From Eukaryota sp. TZLM1-RC (lineage: Eukaryota; Metamonada: BaSk clade): a stretch of DNA of 64,000 nucleotides. The stretch lies in the NCBI GenBank assembly GCA_040285825.1, contig JAUPSS010000008.1:620001-684000 (forward strand), read 5' to 3'. Shown here one piece after another: positions 31,044 through 41,676 of the stretch. Below the pieces are notes generated by a model, which saw only the letters and a program-made list of their open reading frames with translations, did not search any database and was not told the DNA's origin. Position 1 is the stretch's first letter; each line of letters opens with the position of its first letter. Position numbers and translations under genes: made by a program.

Positions 31044-31925
31044 TTTCGATGGTATTAAGTTACTTCATTGAGACAGTGTGAATTTTATAAAACAGCATAA
31101 CTTTTGGTATAATTAATTGTACAAAGCAGATATTCAATTGGTAAAGTTAAAACCAATAGGGGATTGAGATAACCATGTTTTTATTAAAATTTTTCCCCGT
31201 TTAACTCAAGATCTGGATCAGCTACAGTTTTCGAAAACGCCATTTTCCTATATTGATGATTTCATAATAGACTTTGTTATCATATTCATGTTAAACTTCG
31301 TATTAAAATTCACCACTTTGTGTACAAGAACCATGTAAAGTTCGCATTGTATATAAAACCGATTTTTAGTTTTTAATATCGTTTATTCTCTCACCATTCT
31401 TAAACATATATGTCACCTAAACGTTAATCAACTACTTTAGCAACTAGGAAACGTAAAACTAGATGTAGAGCTTCTGCATTTACTCCAAAGACCAAAAAAC
31501 CCTCGTGTGACTTCAGAGCGATCTGAGACTATTCCACAATCGTCCATTAATGACTCTTTTCCACAAGATGATCTGCATTGGGATGAAACTGCAGAACAAA
31601 ATATTGATCTTAAATCATTAGAAAAGTTTCGTTCCGATAATGTCAATTTATGGTGTCGTGACTTTGAAACAAATCCTGAAATTGAGTACAAACAAATAGT
31701 GCAATATTTCACAATTTTTGGCCACTTGTGAGTACCAAAAAGACAACGCAAAACAAAGATTAGTCAAAATAGACAAACAAACATATCGCCAATTCTATTC
31801 TAAGATCTAAAAGATCAGAAAGTGATATTGATAAAACTGTACGACGGACATATTTATTATTCAAATTATTTTTCTTGGATTGCTTTTCCAAACATGAGAA
31901 ACCAGTGATGTTTTCCAAAAACCAC
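31044..31925. other. Interval with remnants of open frames
   Basis: The plus strand near 31410-31730 has two short open pieces (RKRKTRCRASAFTPKTKK; then DLHWDETAEQNIDLKSLEKF). They could be the decayed 5' region of the R2 element that follows. No intact gene. Confidence 0.3.
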
Positions 31926-32595
31926 AGCTCACTTAGCGCCACTCTGAATTGTTCGAAATTGGTAACTTATCGTTCTTTATTACATGCTGCTATTATAGTC
32001 ATTCTTTTTAATATAGCACGAAGTGTAATAATTTCTTGTGTCAAAAAGCCTCTGGTAAAAGAAACACTGTCATTGAATAATTTTGGTTCTGATGATAGAG
32101 GTGATATACACTGTCATTGGATTGAGAACTCTGAAGCTGTTGTTGAATTTGTTTCCTGTAATGTTGCAAATGACACTTTGGTTCAAAGAAAAAACTCAAG
32201 CCTGTAGATGCTCTCGAACTTAAAGCTAAAAAAAAACATAGAAAATAGGACAAAGACATCGAAGAAGCTAATGTTGATAGAAATAGACCACTTGTTTTAT
32301 TGCTTTTGCATTTTCGATAAACGGAAGACTATCAGTAGAAGCAGGAACTTTTTTGAATGATTTCCAAAAAATGGTCCAAGAAAAAACAAAGAACACACTT
32401 GATATCTGTTTATGGCGCTCTTGAATTCAATTTGCAATAACTAATAATTTGCTTTGGTTTTTCAATCGAATTAGAGAAGCTTCTGCGAGACAGCAAGTAG
32501 ATCAAGATTCTGCAGAGGAAATCATGGTTCAATGAATTTCGTTCCATTAGTTATAAGTTTAATTTGCTAAGTGTGGAAGCTTAATAAATATTAAT
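31926..32595 (+). mobile_element. R2-family non-LTR retrotransposon 3' fragment
   Basis: Encodes the second half of the C-terminal zinc motif (LNCSKLVTYRSLLH) and the endonuclease-like motif SDDRGDIHCHWIENSEAVVEFVSC. A broken end region (FSINGRLSVEA-like near 32310) follows, then the conserved R2 3' tail ending TTAATAAATATTAATTGAG. It truncates the Gag/protease element that begins at 32596. Confidence 0.75.
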
Positions 32596-34400
32596 TGAGT
32601 CAAAATATCAGACAAACTTTCATTATACTCACCATCATCTAAATTAATCTCACACCGAAATTTATCTAGTTGCTGAGCAAAATCTTTTTCACTACAGGAA
32701 GTTCATTCTACAATGCCAATGAGGTGGTTCAATTCTGTTATTAACTATGGCTTCAGCATTTAGTAAAGTTCGGTGCTATTCGTCAAATAAAATAACTAAA
32801 CGGTCAGGTGCCAATAGCCCAAGTTGTTGTAACGTGCCTACCCCAATTACAAATTTGTTCGAGCTGTGCATAATTGGGAAAACATGTTTTATTGAAACTT
32901 GGTTCGCGATGCTCCCGACATTGAACGTTAGAATGCTTTGTGCACTTTCAAACGACACATTACTAGCAGGGATGAAGTGTGTTATGTCGTTTTCATTTAT
33001 GGACATTGAGCACATATTTGCTAGAAATAAGAAAATGACAGAACAACATGCAGCTATGTACATCATACCTTTTATGACAGTACTGTTAATTCTAACGTGA
33101 AGTTTTGAAAATTGAGGCTGCTGGGATCTGTTGTGATTAACACAAGCTGCAAATTCTCCTCCTCGATTGCATAATTCTTTTTTTAAACCCTATATACTCG
33201 AATATTTATTATTTTTATTGGTTTAAAAAAAAGAGAGTGGATTTAATTGCTTCAGCAGTATGTTGTGACCGATCAGTTGTATATATTTGATTCGGTTGAA
33301 GAGCTGCAGAATGTGAAGATTCGTTGATTAGAAATATATATTTACGTGATGTATTACTTCTATTACCACAGCCGCCTCGGGTCCTTAAAACTACATCGAC
33401 CTCTACTACGGCCTTTCTGACTCTACAGTCTTCTATAGTCCTCTTCGTGCCAGCTGAGGAGTGATATTCACCCGTCTCCGGTTTGGGTTTGGATGCAGCT
33501 TGCCTCAATAGCTGATCATTTCTCTAATTTGCGCCACTTCCATTCAATAAGTCAAAAAATGTGTAAGGTTGAGAAGCGGGTCTCATCTCAACGAGTTCTG
33601 GATTTGATGATGATGGGTAGTATTCGTGAGTTTCTCTAACTACCGTATAGATTTCTCTGGCAGCACATGTTTCCTCATGTGAATTGTCCAAACCTGGTCT
33701 AAACCAGTCTAGGAGCAGATGGACATTCTCGGGTCGGTAAAGTTGACCGGAGAAGTCTCGCTCGTATTCGATAATTTCTAATCGCAGTTTTCAATGTCAT
33801 GGTACTTGGACGAATCTGATAATAAGGACTTTACGTAGTCCGCTGGCTTTTTTTGCTGTCTTACTTAGCCATTGTTGCGAGAAGCGCTTCTATCTCTTGA
33901 CTTTTGACAGGAAGGTTATCCTGTGTCAATTTGGCCGTCGTCAGAGCTGTATTAGCCGATGAGTGGCGTTTTGATTGGGAGGGAATACCTCCGAATGAGT
34001 TAGGCTTGGGATGATGTTTTGACCCGAACTTGGGTAATGTGAAGGGTGATGGGGATTCCCGCTCGTTCTCAAAAGCAGTGGGGTTTTGACCCGAACTTAA
34101 TTGGCTTTGAGTGAGGTGACAAACACATACACTCGTTTCGTTATCTGAAATACACATGGTACCTGAAAAAATGTTGAAAACAGGGTGAGAACGATCTCTT
34201 CTGGAAGATGTCTGAAGTGTTCTGACTGTTTACAGCGCTGTTGTTGTATTCTGTTTGTCGTGCATGAAACTCACTATAATTATTGTTGGCTGAAGGCATA
34301 TCTGCTAGCGGTATGTGTTAGTGTAAAGGTTACGCAAGGCGGGTTAGGATAAAGATAATTTTATTTAAACCTATACAATATATAATAAGGTACTCACTAG
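32596..34400 (-). mobile_element. Decayed LTR-type element with retropepsin remnant
   Basis: Minus-strand frames from about 34157 down show proline/serine-rich Gag-like pieces (33861-34157, 33215-33508). A retropepsin-like domain follows (32776-33066 and upstream): YIAACCSVIFL stands where D-T-G-A-x-x-S-V-I is expected, and FVIGVGTLQQLGLL matches the second retropepsin motif. Pol-like sequence continues to about 32600, where the R2 fragment cuts it. A segment at 34290-34400 recurs on the plus strand at 46520-46640 and may be its LTR or leader. The active-site Asp is lost, so the protease is dead. Confidence 0.5.
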
Positions 34401-34600
34401 TGAAATAACAAAAATAACATGCTATTTGAACAGAAAACTAATGAAGATGTGAAAAGAACAATGTTGTTGAGAAAGTTTGAAGTAGGATTTGTCCCCATGT
34501 ATATAAGAATGAGTCGAGTTGAGTAAATACTCGAATAAGTTTCATTTCTTTTTATAAATTGAAATTTATTTTCAACGCTAACAAAACATTAAACAAAAAA

Positions 34601-35824
34601 CTAGAACTCAATATCCTCAATACACGCATCAACATCATCAAATCTTTTCAGCGCGCGATTTTCATACTCTATTCCTAATTGTAACAGTGCTTTGGTCAAC
34701 ATTTCTGGAATTGCTTTAAGAATACTAAAAACAATTCTATTGTGCCAGAAATTGAAGTTCAATTCTTTTCCTGCTCTTGCTTTTATTAAACTTCTGAAAT
34801 CTTCAAGAAATTTAATGCCAGATATTCCAATGTTACCAAAAAGAGAAACAGCAAATGGAACCAACTGATACTTGACATGCTCAACACGTCCTAGCTGAGA
34901 TAAGGGTTCATTGTACTTTTTGATTTTGCTCTTTTCAGCAAAGCAAAGTGGAGTTTCATCTCTTTTAGCAAAATCAATTGCTGAGTCTTTACAAACGTCA
35001 ACAGTAACAACGTCAACAACTTTAATAACACCATCAGAAGCAGGGGTAATTAAATCAGCACGGCGTTTCCCAAAAGTATTTTCATCTTCATTTTCAGATG
35101 ACAACCTTCGCACAAGTGGTTCAACAAAAGCTTCAATGTGATGACTTTTGCACATAGCGTATAGTTGGTCTCTAACAGCATCGTGAACAACTGAGCGATA
35201 TGTAATATTAAATTTGCAATTAAACAAATGATTCAGATTAATGAGCTGACCACAACGACAAATCAAATCATTTGGCACACTACATGGCCACAGAAAACAT
35301 CTCATCCTGAATGCAGTTGTCCATTGATGATCATTTAATAATAGACCATATACATTTGGAATCTGGGAAATAAGACAACTTGAGCTACTATCCTTGAGGT
35401 CAATTAAAAAGTTTGCAAAAACGGGATTCTTTTCTTTAGCCAAGCTAAGACGAATAGTGAAATCCAAGTTTTCAAAAACTTTTAATATCTTTTTCTGCAA
35501 TTTAGCATATGCAAATTTCAAGGAAATCAAACTCCTGGGTGGAATTTCTTGAATATCAGCAGGAAAGCATTTGGACCCTATGTGAGGAGAGATGCATTCA
35601 ATTTCACTCTGCAAGGACACTAAATAGTCACTAACACAACATTCTATTAAATGCTGGTTTTCAGGAAAACGTTTCAAAAATTCAAAAACGAAATTTTTTC
35701 CTTCACCGATGAATGCGGGTTTACACAAATATTTTGATTTGTGAAAATCTAGGCCTCCCAATTCTGTGCTACAAAAAATATGACTACGTAAAAAAGAAGA
35801 ATCAATATCGAGCAAATTAGCCAA
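34601..35824 (-). CDS. R1 ORF2 C-terminal part: zinc motif and restriction-like endonuclease
   Basis: A 407-codon open frame, the longest intact piece of R1 ORF2. It holds the linker block FIGEGKNFVFEFLKRFPENQ, the CCHC motif at about residue 190, the endonuclease-like R-A-D-L...V-V-D-V pair at about residues 257-273, and the conserved C-terminal end (NFNFWHNRIVFSILKAIPEM). Upstream RT domains are in other frames. It nicks target DNA in functional relatives; here it is separated from its RT. Confidence 0.7.
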   Translation of the reverse strand: MANLLDIDSSFLRSHIFCSTELGGLDFHKSKYLCKPAFIGEGKNFVFEFLKRFPENQHLIECCVSDYLVSLQSEIECISPHIGSKCFPADIQEIPPRSLISLKFAYAKLQKKILKVFENLDFTIRLSLAKEKNPVFANFLIDLKDSSSSCLISQIPNVYGLLLNDHQWTTAFRMRCFLWPCSVPNDLICRCGQLINLNHLFNCKFNITYRSVVHDAVRDQLYAMCKSHHIEAFVEPLVRRLSSENEDENTFGKRRADLITPASDGVIKVVDVVTVDVCKDSAIDFAKRDETPLCFAEKSKIKKYNEPLSQLGRVEHVKYQLVPFAVSLFGNIGISGIKFLEDFRSLIKARAGKELNFNFWHNRIVFSILKAIPEMLTKALLQLGIEYENRALKRFDDVDACIEDIEF

Positions 35825-36020
35825 AAAAATTTGTTCTTAATTCATTAAAAATTCTGCAAAATTCGAGAAAAATAGATGGTGATGTTGATCGTAAAATATG
35901 AGTAAATTTCCCTGAATAACAAATTCTGAGGAAGAAAAATTTAAGATGTTTTTCAATATTTAAATCTGAAAGAAGCATCAATTCTTCTTCAAAATTATCC
36001 AAAAGAGAGGAAAGTTGATT

Positions 36021-36677
36021 TCAAATTTCATCAAAGTTGCCTAAATAACAACCTAAAAAACGAAATCCTGATTCAAAATAATTGATAAAAGGAACACTTT
36101 GATCATCAATAATGAGATCAGCAGGCTCTCTACCAATCAATAAACATTTAAAAATATTTACAGAAAGACCAATTTGATAATAGCGCTGTTGAACAATTTC
36201 AGCAATTGTTCTCAATGAATCAATTGGACCAACTATTGATATGTCATCCATATAAGCAGTTATATGAACATCTGGAAATTCTTGTTTTAATTCACACATT
36301 GAAGGATGGACAGCAAGGCAGAAAAAGAAAGGACCTAATGAATCACCTTGTTTGACACCAGATGATGATATTAGAGTGAATTCCTCATAAACAAGAGTCG
36401 ACTGTGAGCCATAAAAATTGTAAAAGAACGACTCAGCTTCTGGAAAATGAGTTTGAAGCAAGGGCAAGATGGACGACCTCTTCGCTGCATTGAAAGCGTT
36501 TTTAAAATCTAAATTAAAAATATAATTCGAAGTAGGGGAATTAAAAAAGACATCAGAAGAGAGTGCTGCAGAAGATGCACCATCAACAGTTTTAATTCCA
36601 AATTGGAAAAGACTAAAAAAATCTTTAGCTTTTTTACCAATCCTGCCAAACACAGCTGAAGCAAGAATACGAGACAA
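36021..36677 (-). CDS. R1 ORF2 reverse transcriptase domain
   Basis: A 218-codon open frame covering RT palm and fingers: SRILASAVFGRIG, NYIFNLDFKNAFNA (first catalytic Asp), GVKQGDSLGPFFFCL, TAYMDDISIVGP (YMDD) and GFRFLGCYLG. All catalytic Asp residues are intact, but the frame ends at a stop shared with copy 1. The start given is simply the first ATG; the domain began further upstream in another frame. Confidence 0.8.
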   Translation of the reverse strand: MSRILASAVFGRIGKKAKDFFSLFQFGIKTVDGASSAALSSDVFFNSPTSNYIFNLDFKNAFNAAKRSSILPLLQTHFPEAESFFYNFYGSQSTLVYEEFTLISSSGVKQGDSLGPFFFCLAVHPSMCELKQEFPDVHITAYMDDISIVGPIDSLRTIAEIVQQRYYQIGLSVNIFKCLLIGREPADLIIDDQSVPFINYFESGFRFLGCYLGNFDEI

Positions 36678-36977
36678 AGATTCACCAATTGCAATAGGCC
36701 TTATTTTTGATTCATTGTGAAATAAGCTTCGGCTTTTTTATCCAAACTGCAGAAGCAGAGAGAGAGTGTCTTTTCTTAACCTCACAACAGTTATTTTCTA
36801 AAAAGACAAAGTATTCAAACCTGATTGAAAAAATTGTGACCGCAGTTCCCACTTTGATGGTTAATCGTTGATTTCTGATTGAGGTTTGCAAAAGATTGTG
36901 ACCCCAACCAAAATAGGCATTTGCTGTCATACTAAGGCAGTGGGTCAAGATATGCTGGTGCATTTTTCATAAAACGC

Positions 36978-37065
36978 GCAAAGTTTGTGGACTTTGTGGA
37001 TGCCTAGGCCACAATCGAAGACATTGTCCAAGAAACACACAAGAACAATACAGTGGGGTAGAATT
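36978..37065 (+). pseudogene. CCHC zinc-knuckle remnant, better copy
   Basis: Plus-strand frame encoding KTRKVCGLCGCLGHNRRHCP with a complete C-x2-C-x4-H-x4-C, antisense to the R1 element, between its ORF1 and RT regions. It is bounded by stops about 40 codons apart on either side. See the homologous site near 29030. Confidence 0.45.
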
Positions 37066-37093
37066 TAGAGGACAACATCAATAAAGACCCTTA

Positions 37094-37891
37094 CTATAGT
37101 ACAACTTTTAAAGACACTATGGGTGTTATATCCCATATGCCTTTTTTTAAATTGGTAGTAAATTTTCGAAAACTAATTGAAAAGGGGATGCAAGAAAGAG
37201 GACTTACCTGTGATGGAACACGTATTGGAGGCCTCAAGGAATCAACAGCTTTACATGATTCGCAAAAACGTAATGGTCGGCCAGAAGAATTAATGCCCAA
37301 ATTTTTGGTACAAAATATACACTTATTATACGGAGAATCAATGGATAAATTTACAGGTACTATTGCTGGTATTTGTTGATCAACATTATCATCATTTATG
37401 GGTAACGAAGAGAGGGATTGTTTCAAATCAGCAGATGCAGCACGAGCCTTTAATTGTTCTTGTTTTATTTGGGGACATGTTTTAACGTTATGTCCCGGTT
37501 GACGACATTTACCACAACTCTGAGAATGAACTTTTCCAGTTTTTAATGGTAATGGTTTTATTTTTTCAGTTATTTCTATTTTGTCAATTGGTGAGTTAAA
37601 AGTAGAAATAGATTTTTGACTTTTTCCAATTTCAGCTGGAGCAAACAAATTTTGAGAAACGGAGTTGTTGATGGAACGCGCAACAGAACGTAAGGAACGC
37701 AATTGTGGTTTTTGTGTGTTTTTTCTGGTAGAATGATCAGTTTTTGAATTGAAATTTTTTTGAGATGAATTTCGAGCATAGCTTGTATTGTGGGGAGAGT
37801 GGAGAAGTGAAGAAGATGAGCTTATCCTGACTGGTAGAATCTTTACTCGGGCGTTCCAATCAGTATCAGAGTCACTATCAGCCAATGGCAT
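37094..37891 (-). CDS. R1 ORF1: zinc-knuckle nucleic-acid-binding protein
   Basis: Positioned 5' of the RT in retrotransposon copy 2. From ATG 37891 it gives 265 residues, Ser/Lys-rich, with a CCHC knuckle CGKCRQPGHNVKTCP near residue 130 and a second Cys pair arrangement CIFC...CESC near residues 195-220. ORF1 proteins of non-LTR elements bind the element RNA. An in-frame upstream extension to 38041 reads into the neighbouring fragment and is probably not translated. Confidence 0.65.
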   Translation of the reverse strand: MPLADSDSDTDWNARVKILPVRISSSSSLLHSPHNTSYARNSSQKNFNSKTDHSTRKNTQKPQLRSLRSVARSINNSVSQNLFAPAEIGKSQKSISTFNSPIDKIEITEKIKPLPLKTGKVHSQSCGKCRQPGHNVKTCPQIKQEQLKARAASADLKQSLSSLPINDDNVDQQIPAIVPVNLSIDSPYNKCIFCTKNLGINSSGRPLRFCESCKAVDSLRPPIRVPSQVSPLSCIPFSISFRKFTTNLKKGIWDITPIVSLKVVL

Positions 37892-38021
37892 CGTTTTGAC
37901 AGAGAAACAGTACGACTTTGACGCCGTGACAGAAAGTGAAATATGAGAGGGTTGACTAAGGGAGGGAGGAAAAAAAGAGTCATTTGAGTTAGCTTGACTC
38001 AACTTAAATCCTATTTGAGCA

Positions 38022-38165
38022 GGAAATACTGACCAAAGCACTGTTACAATTCTAATAGAGTATGAAAATTGCGCGCTTAAGAGATTTGATGATGTTGATG
38101 CGTGTATTGAGGATATTGAGTTCTAGTTTTTTTATGTTTTGTGAGCGTTGAAAATAAAAAGAAAT
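38022..38165 (+). mobile_element. R1 3'-end fragment, head-to-head with copy 2
   Basis: Matches the last ~140 bp of R1 (TGACCAAAGCACTG through GAGGATATTGAGTTCTAG and the AATAAA-rich tail), on the strand opposite to copy 2. The two pieces meet at their 5' ends near 38020. It lies 88 bp upstream of SGT. Confidence 0.8.
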
Positions 38166-38252
38166 TTATAAATTTGAGAAGGCCAACTTTGATTTATTTC
38201 ATCCAGTAATCTCATCGTGTTTCTATATTTGACACTGTTGTGCTATTAGCCG

Positions 38253-39191
38253 ATGTCCAATCCACTTCTCTTTGGCTCTCTTTTAGCGTTTTTGTCACGC
38301 CAGCGCGATGAGCATCAGTCATTGCATCCACAATCTGCACATGCTTACAACAATTCTGCTCTATGGCTGCAGCATGCTTTAAGCCAACTTAACATTCATT
38401 CAATTGATCCATCTTCAGCTCCACCACTGGAAGATTTGGTGTCATTGGGATATAAAGAATTTGAATATTCTCGATACAGATCTGAACTCCTACGTTCCGG
38501 TTTTTTTGACACATCTGAAGACCCTGTACTTCTTGAAGGTCGTGCTAGGACTCGTTTTGAAGATTTTTTCAAGTCCCGCCGACCAGACCTCTCTACTGCA
38601 TCCCACTCATCATCCTCAACTTCTCAAGCGGTTGCCCGTAAGCAAGAAGGAAATGAACTCTTCCAACAGAAAGATTTTGAATCCGCACTTACTTGTTACC
38701 TTGAAGCCGCTACTCTGGATCCAACCAATCCTATTTATCCCACAAACGCTTCTGCTTGCTTCTACAACCTCGGAAAGTTTGAGGAAGCTCTTTCAGAAGC
38801 CAACAAAGCAATCAGCATTGATAACACTTATTTTAAAGGTTATTATCGTAAGGGCAGTGCTCTGGTTAAGTTAGAACGTCCAGCAGAGGCCAGGGAGGCT
38901 CTGAACAAAGCTTTGGAACTTTCTCCTGATTATGAACCAGCATCGTCGCTTTTAAACTCCCTTCCACTGTCTACTGAGGAGTCCTCTCAGCCTCCTTCCC
39001 AAGTCTCTGCACAGTTTGAAATGCCTGGTGACATTGGTCAAATGATGGGCCAGGTTATGGGTGATCCACAGTTTATGCAAATGGCTGGTCAGATGGCCTC
39101 TAGCTTATTTGGTGGAAGGACTAGTTCGTCACAGGGAGGAGAGGAAGAAGGAGGAGAAGGAAATCCACAGCCTCAATGTCCACAACAATGA
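38253..39191 (+). CDS. SGT: SGT/SGTA-type TPR co-chaperone
   Basis: A 312-residue protein with the SGT layout: an N-terminal helical dimerisation region (residues ~1-90), three TPR repeats at about residues 130-230 and a Gly/Met/Gln-rich C-terminus. The TPR region reads ARKQEGNELFQQKDFESALT...NPIYPTNASACFYNLGKFEEAL...YFKGYYRKGSALVKLERPAE. The C-terminus includes GQMMGQVMGDPQFMQMAGQM. Family knowledge: SGT binds Hsp70/Hsp90 C-termini through the TPR clamp and hands tail-anchored proteins to the GET/TRC pathway in the cytosol. Clamp Lys/Asn residues (K-x3-N in the first repeat, N in the second) are visible. Single exon, first ATG. Confidence 0.93.
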   Translation: MSNPLLFGSLLAFLSRQRDEHQSLHPQSAHAYNNSALWLQHALSQLNIHSIDPSSAPPLEDLVSLGYKEFEYSRYRSELLRSGFFDTSEDPVLLEGRARTRFEDFFKSRRPDLSTASHSSSSTSQAVARKQEGNELFQQKDFESALTCYLEAATLDPTNPIYPTNASACFYNLGKFEEALSEANKAISIDNTYFKGYYRKGSALVKLERPAEAREALNKALELSPDYEPASSLLNSLPLSTEESSQPPSQVSAQFEMPGDIGQMMGQVMGDPQFMQMAGQMASSLFGGRTSSSQGGEEEGGEGNPQPQCPQQ

Positions 39192-40735
39192 TTGTTGTGT
39201 TAAAGATTTAATAAATGTGATTTGGCTATTAGCACTTACAAAAGAGCAAAGTAATTCTCACACAAATAAATCAATATCTAAATGTGAAAGAATAGTTTTA
39301 CAAAATAACAAAAGAGAGTGTAGTTGTAACTCGTTGCAAGATAATAGAGGCTCTATTATAGATAAACACAACTGCGAGTGTGCTGAGTACTCACAAGGAC
39401 TAGGAAAAGTATAAATACTTGGAAATCCCATTAAGTTTTCAGCAAGTAGTGAATTACACAAATTTGATATGAAAAAACAGAAATTTATCGTGCTCTTTCA
39501 AATCTCATTACTGGAAGAGCCGTCTTTTCATAAAAAAAGATTTGTCCTACTAAAAATTTAAAATAAAAATTAGAACATTCTATTAATAGTAGTATTAATA
39601 GTTTAGAACTTAACAATTTATTGGATATAAATATTACACAGCACACTTGACAAATTAAAATCATAACTATTGGGACGAAATGATTGGCTGAGATGATTGG
39701 CTGCAGTCTCAGAAATGTAATTTTATTAATTGAACTTTCTTCTTACCTTGCTTGTCGAACTCGTCAATTGGCGTCTTCCGTCAAGCCAAATTTACCTAAA
39801 ATTTATCAATCTTGCACAAAAAACTTCATTTGTGCTCAGTGTAGAGCTCTAGACAAAACGAATGTCTGTGCCAAGTATCTTCTTTCTCTTTGAACAGATG
39901 AACCCTTAGCCCAGCCCGAAGAAATAGTTGTTTATTCTGTTCTCGATCACTACATCAATTTTAATCTGAATAATTCAAGATAAACATTCCTTTTATTAAA
40001 TGCATGAAAATTTATCTTGAATCTCCTTCAAAGATTTCCTGCCACTGCTTCTCTAGTCTTCACATGATAAAATCATTTTTTCATCAAAGGAAATTGGTGA
40101 GCTTTTTCTCTTTAATCTTAAAATTTCACAATACTTACTCACTTTCATTTCTCATATGCATTGCTGGAAGAAATTTAGAATAATACCTTTAGCTTCTCAT
40201 AAAGGTTCTAAATATCATGAGGTACCTTCACATATTTTCCTCTCTGTGAAAAAATTCCCACTATTGAAGGATGATCTTCCAAAGCAAAGTTCATCAAAAA
40301 TACATGTCTGAATATTCAAACAATATCCTTACCAAAAATTAAACACCAACAAAAAAAGCTTGAGGAATAGATTTACAGAGATTTTATCGAAAACTAATGG
40401 TAATGAACTGCGTTTAACATATGAAAGTAAAATAGCGACTCAGAAAACACAGATGAGCTGGATGAACCACCGAAAAAAGCGAAGATCGAAAAAAGAAATG
40501 AAAAATGACCCTGATGCCAACAAAACCAAAGAAACACAGTTGAAGTGTACTAAAAAAATGCCCCGTTGAAGATGTAGACATCCAGTCGAAATTTTACCTG
40601 AAATTTCCCTTATTGGCGTTGATATGGGACAATCTAGATTATGTGGTTACTTCTTAACTGATAATCAATGTGGAATTATCCCTTGTTCAACTGGCAGAAG
40701 ATACATGACAAAACCTTCACCCAGTAAACACTCTC

Positions 40736-40822
40736 TTTTCTACTTACTTTCTACTTACTTTCGTCAATGTTGGTAGGTAGTTTTTTTAGTATTCAAGTAG
40801 TTTCTTCTTAATTTTCAATAAA
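40736..40822 (+). mobile_element. 87-bp insertion with 13-bp target duplications
   Basis: Flanked by AGTAAACACTCTC at 40723-40735 and 40823-40835. The uninterrupted site is present in the family B copies at 5.0-7.5 and 22.6-23.6 kb. The insert ends TTTTCAATAAA, like a short poly(A)-type tail, and the 13-bp duplication length matches the R1 insertion at 922. Probably an extremely truncated retrotransposon copy or a retrotransposed RNA. Confidence 0.75.
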
Positions 40823-41637
40823 AGTAAACACTCTCCCAACCAATATTCCGTTCAAAATCTCAACCAATATTTGAACCATTAGCATTTGATCAGGAGGAAA
40901 GTGTATTTGGAAAGTAATCGCCAGAAATGGAAAATAATTAAATTTGATAACTGCAGACGAAAAGAAAGACGGTTCCGAGAGAGTCTCAATAAATTTCAAA
41001 GGCTGGCTGGACATCCTGAAAAACTCTACCTTGCTGTGGGTTCTGCTAATTTCTTTCCTCATTGCCGAAAAGTCTATTGATATGGATTAGAAAGCGCTTT
41101 GAGAAGATATATTGTGTTATCAAAAGGATGTGAACCACTTGTCAACCAGTGAATTTAATACAGGCAAACTGTCCAGTTAATGCATGGCCGAGAATATTCA
41201 AGCAGGATCATGGCAGATGCGTACTTGTACTGAGTGTCAAATAGTATATGACAGAAATATTTCCGCTGCAAAGAATATTCAAATTAAGAAGAAAGCGGGA
41301 TTATGGTCGGAAAGATACATTTGCATAGAAGCTCTGTTGAGGAGATGAGTGGGGACCTGAGAATACAGAAACAAAAACTTTGGAAAAACTGATATTGTTT
41401 TTGAGTTTTTTAGTATTTTTTAGTTTTTTGAAAAACTTTGGAGACCGATCTACAAATACCTTAGTAGCATTTGGTAGATCCACTTAGATACATTGAGTCG
41501 CGAGGCTTTGTTCTGTGAAAGCAGTAGGTGTATTTAAGTGAGGTAACCCATTGATGAAGATCATGATTGTCTTTGTCAAATGATGCTACATGTCTCTTAC
41601 AGCCTGTGAGTAGACATTGAGAAAGTTGAAAACAGGA

Positions 41638-41676
41638 GTGAATTTTACAGGGGAATGCATTATAAGTAAAATTCAC
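41638..41676 (+). repeat. Terminal hairpin of the family B element
   Basis: GTGAATTTTAC (41638-41648) and GTAAAATTCAC (41666-41676) are perfect inverted repeats around a 17-nt loop at the element's 3' boundary. The equivalent positions in the other two copies keep an imperfect version. Confidence 0.7.

Larger units (their letters stand above)
34555..38020 (-). mobile_element. R1-family non-LTR retrotransposon, copy 2 (longest)
   Basis: The most complete R1 copy: ORF1 (37094-37891), then RT, zinc motif and endonuclease on the minus strand to the 3' end near 34555. RT has AYMDDISI near 36250, and the 407-codon frame 34601-35824 carries the connecting region, CRCGQLINLNHLFNC, RRADLI...KVVDVVTVD and terminal CIEDIEF. 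It shares with copy 1 the frameshift ahead of the RT, the in-frame stop at 36021-36023 and the frameshift near 35820. Over about 460 bases I compared, seven differ from copy 1. Confidence 0.9.
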
